Source: Prevotella sp. UBA3208 (lineage in GTDB: Bacteria; Bacteroidota; Bacteroidia; Bacteroidales; Bacteroidaceae). From it: a stretch of DNA of 5,764 nucleotides. The notes under the pieces are model-generated. The model did no database searches, was not told where the DNA came from, and saw only the letters and a list, made by a program, of their open reading frames with translations. The number at the start of each line of letters is the position of its first letter. The stretch's first letter is position 1. The stretch is taken from NCBI GenBank assembly GCA_002363695.1, contig DEWO01000065.1, positions 8,222 through 13,985 on the forward strand, given 5' to 3'. Positions 4,173 to 5,764 of this stretch are shown piece after piece. The translations under genes and the position numbers were made by a program.

Positions 4173-5027
4173 ATGAAGATAGGACTGATACAACAGCATA
4201 ACACCAGCGACAGGGCTGACAACCGTCAGCGCCTGGGAGAGAAGATTCAGCAGTTGGCGCACGAGGGCGCAGAACTCATCGTGCTGCAAGAGTTGCACAA
4301 CGGACTGTACTTCTGTCAGGTGGAGGACGTCAACACATTCGACCAGGCAGAACCCATACCCGGCCCGTCAACGGAGTTCTACGGAACGCTGGCCAAGCAG
4401 CTGGGAGTGGTCATCGTCACCTCGCTCTTTGAGCGTCGTGCCCCCGGACTTTATCACAACACCGCTGTAGTACTGGAGAAGGACGGCACCATCGCCGGCC
4501 AGTATCGCAAGATGCACATCCCCGACGACCCAGGCTACTACGAGAAGTTCTACTTCACCCCTGGCGACCTGGGCTTCCACCCCATCCAGACCTCGCTGGG
4601 CAAGCTGGGCGTGCTGGTCTGCTGGGACCAGTGGTATCCCGAGGCTGCCCGTCTGATGGCCCTACAGGGTGCAGAGCTCCTCATCTATCCTACTGCCATC
4701 GGCTGGGATCCCAACGACACTCCCGACGAGCAGCAGCGTCAGCGTACTGCCTGGCAGACGGTTCAGCGAGGCCATGCCGTAGCCAACGGACTGCCCGTCG
4801 TGACGGTCAACCGCGTGGGCGACGAAGACGGAGTGCCCTTCTGGGGAACCTCCTTTGTGGCCGGCCCGCAAGGCGAACTGCTCTACGAGGCACCTACCGA
4901 TCAGGAAGTGGCTGTGGTCGTTGACGTCGACTTGCAGCGCTCTGAACAGGTACGCCGCTGGTGGCCCTTCCTGCGCGACAGAAGAATAGAGAACTACGAA
5001 GATATTACAAAACGATACATAGACTAA
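4173..5027 (+). CDS. aguB: N-carbamoylputrescine amidase
   Basis: This nitrilase-superfamily enzyme hydrolyses N-carbamoylputrescine to putrescine, CO2 and ammonia, the step after agmatine deiminase. The catalytic triad is visible in the 284-residue product: Glu40 in VLQELHNGLYF, Lys113 in YRKMHIPDD, and Cys150 in LVCWDQWYPEAARLMALQGAE. The pattern PDDPGYYEKFYFTPGD (117-132) and ELLIYPTAIGW are typical of the carbamoylputrescine branch, and the length is normal. The start ATG at 4173 gives MKIGLIQQ, the usual first beta strand of the family. No Shine-Dalgarno sequence is present. It lies 28 bases after aguA with no promoter box between and ends one base before the glnN start, so the three are probably cotranscribed. 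Confidence 0.95.
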   Translation: MKIGLIQQHNTSDRADNRQRLGEKIQQLAHEGAELIVLQELHNGLYFCQVEDVNTFDQAEPIPGPSTEFYGTLAKQLGVVIVTSLFERRAPGLYHNTAVVLEKDGTIAGQYRKMHIPDDPGYYEKFYFTPGDLGFHPIQTSLGKLGVLVCWDQWYPEAARLMALQGAELLIYPTAIGWDPNDTPDEQQRQRTAWQTVQRGHAVANGLPVVTVNRVGDEDGVPFWGTSFVAGPQGELLYEAPTDQEVAVVVDVDLQRSEQVRRWWPFLRDRRIENYEDITKRYID

Positions 5028-5028
5028 A

Positions 5029-5764
5029 ATGGCAAACAACTTAAGATTTCAGGTAGTGGAAGAGGCGTTCAAGAAGCGCGCCCTTGACGTGAAGGTGCCC
5101 TCAGAGCGGCCTTCTGAGTATTTCGGCAAGTACGTTTTCACACGTCAGAAGATGTATAAGTACCTGCCGAAGGAAATCTACGACTCCATGATTGACGTGA
5201 TGGACAACGGTGCACGACTGGACCGCTCGATAGCCGACGCTGTAGCAGCAGGCATGAAGCAGTGGGCCATGGAGATGGGGGTGACACACTATACACACTG
5301 GTTCCAACCGCTGACCGAGGGTACTGCCGAGAAGCACGACGCCTTCGTTGAGCACGACGGCAAGGGCGGCATGATAGAGAAGTTCTCAGGCAAGCTGCTC
5401 GTACAGCAGGAGCCTGACGCTTCCAGCTTCCCCAACGGAGGCATCCGCAACACCTTCGAGGCACGCGGCTACTCGGCATGGGACCCCACCTCGCCCGTCT
5501 TCATCATCGACGACACGTTGTGTATTCCCACCATCTTTATTGCCTATACGGGCGAAGCCCTCGACTACAAGGCCCCGCTGTTGCGTGCCCTCCACGCCGT
5601 CGGCAAGGCCGCCAAGGATGTCTGCCAGTATTTCTACGACGACGTTCAGAAGGTACAGGTCAATCTCGGCTGGGAACAGGAGTACTTCCTCGTCGACGAG
5701 GGACTCTACTCGGCCCGTCCTGACCTGCTGATGACAGGTCGCACGCTGATGGGCCACGAGAGTG
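5029..5764 (+). CDS. glnN: Type III glutamine synthetase, N-terminal part
   Basis: The gene starts at ATG 5029, one base after the TAA of aguB, and runs off the right edge; 245 codons of about 730 are visible. The protein starts MANNLRFQVVEEAF and contains the GSIII hallmark GVTHYTHWFQPLTEGTAEKH, followed by GKLLVQQEPDASSFPNGG.R.TFEARGY and then LGWEQEYFLVD, which carries a Glu expected to bind the catalytic metal. GSIII is the large dodecameric glutamine synthetase typical of Bacteroidetes and some cyanobacteria; it makes glutamine from glutamate, ammonia and ATP in the cytosol. The near-contact with aguB suggests translational coupling, though an internal promoter in aguB cannot be ruled out. 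The remaining catalytic regions lie beyond the window. Confidence 0.95.
   Translation, partial: MANNLRFQVVEEAFKKRALDVKVPSERPSEYFGKYVFTRQKMYKYLPKEIYDSMIDVMDNGARLDRSIADAVAAGMKQWAMEMGVTHYTHWFQPLTEGTAEKHDAFVEHDGKGGMIEKFSGKLLVQQEPDASSFPNGGIRNTFEARGYSAWDPTSPVFIIDDTLCIPTIFIAYTGEALDYKAPLLRALHAVGKAAKDVCQYFYDDVQKVQVNLGWEQEYFLVDEGLYSARPDLLMTGRTLMGHES

Noticed and set aside
5386..5757. Minus-strand open frame of 123 codons
   Set aside because: It is antisense to the glnN frame, which carries clear GSIII motifs.

Overview
The window looks like a Bacteroidales chromosome, most likely Prevotella or a close relative. Evidence: promoters of the Bacteroidetes type (TAnnTTTG at -7) in front of almost every transcription unit, no purine-rich Shine-Dalgarno sequences before the starts, GC-rich genes separated by very AT-rich gaps, a type III glutamine synthetase, and a PurF paralogue starting MGGFFG. 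The genus is inferred from style only.

Left part, minus strand: the first 31 codons of a Nif3/DUF34 family protein (1-95) with its own promoter. Upstream of it lies a 475-residue amidophosphoribosyltransferase-like gene (273-1700), also on the minus strand, whose phosphoribosyltransferase half is intact but whose glutaminase active site is gone. Two inverted repeats lie between the two genes.

Middle (1701-2333): over 600 bases without a conventional gene. It holds the promoter of the PurF-like gene, a large imperfect inverted repeat with an AT-only palindrome at its centre (1836-1998), a rightward terminator-like hairpin with no gene in front of it (2071-2101), and a strong rightward promoter (2122-2153). 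That promoter drives a short transcript that is either a small RNA or a 35-codon leaderless ORF. Next, on the minus strand, is a two-gene unit (3061 to 2334): a miniature ABC-type ATPase without signature motif or H-loop, overlapping by ATGA a small protein with a hydrophobic segment at each end.

Right part, plus strand: agmatine deiminase (aguA), N-carbamoylputrescine amidase (aguB) and the first third of type III glutamine synthetase (glnN), with gaps of 28 and 1 bases. The first two convert agmatine to putrescine and release two ammonia molecules and CO2. Glutamine synthetase can capture that ammonia, so the cluster reads as a nitrogen-recovery operon. The 5' end of aguA carries two 33-bp tandem repeats between the promoter and the conserved protein start.

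Four of the noncoding gaps contain short tandem repeats with a 7-bp period. Nothing in the window is a clear mobile element, phage, defence system or CRISPR array. The main points of interest are the glutaminase-dead PurF paralogue, the aguA-aguB-glnN layout, the reduced ABC ATPase, and the repeat and RNA structures of the noncoding DNA.
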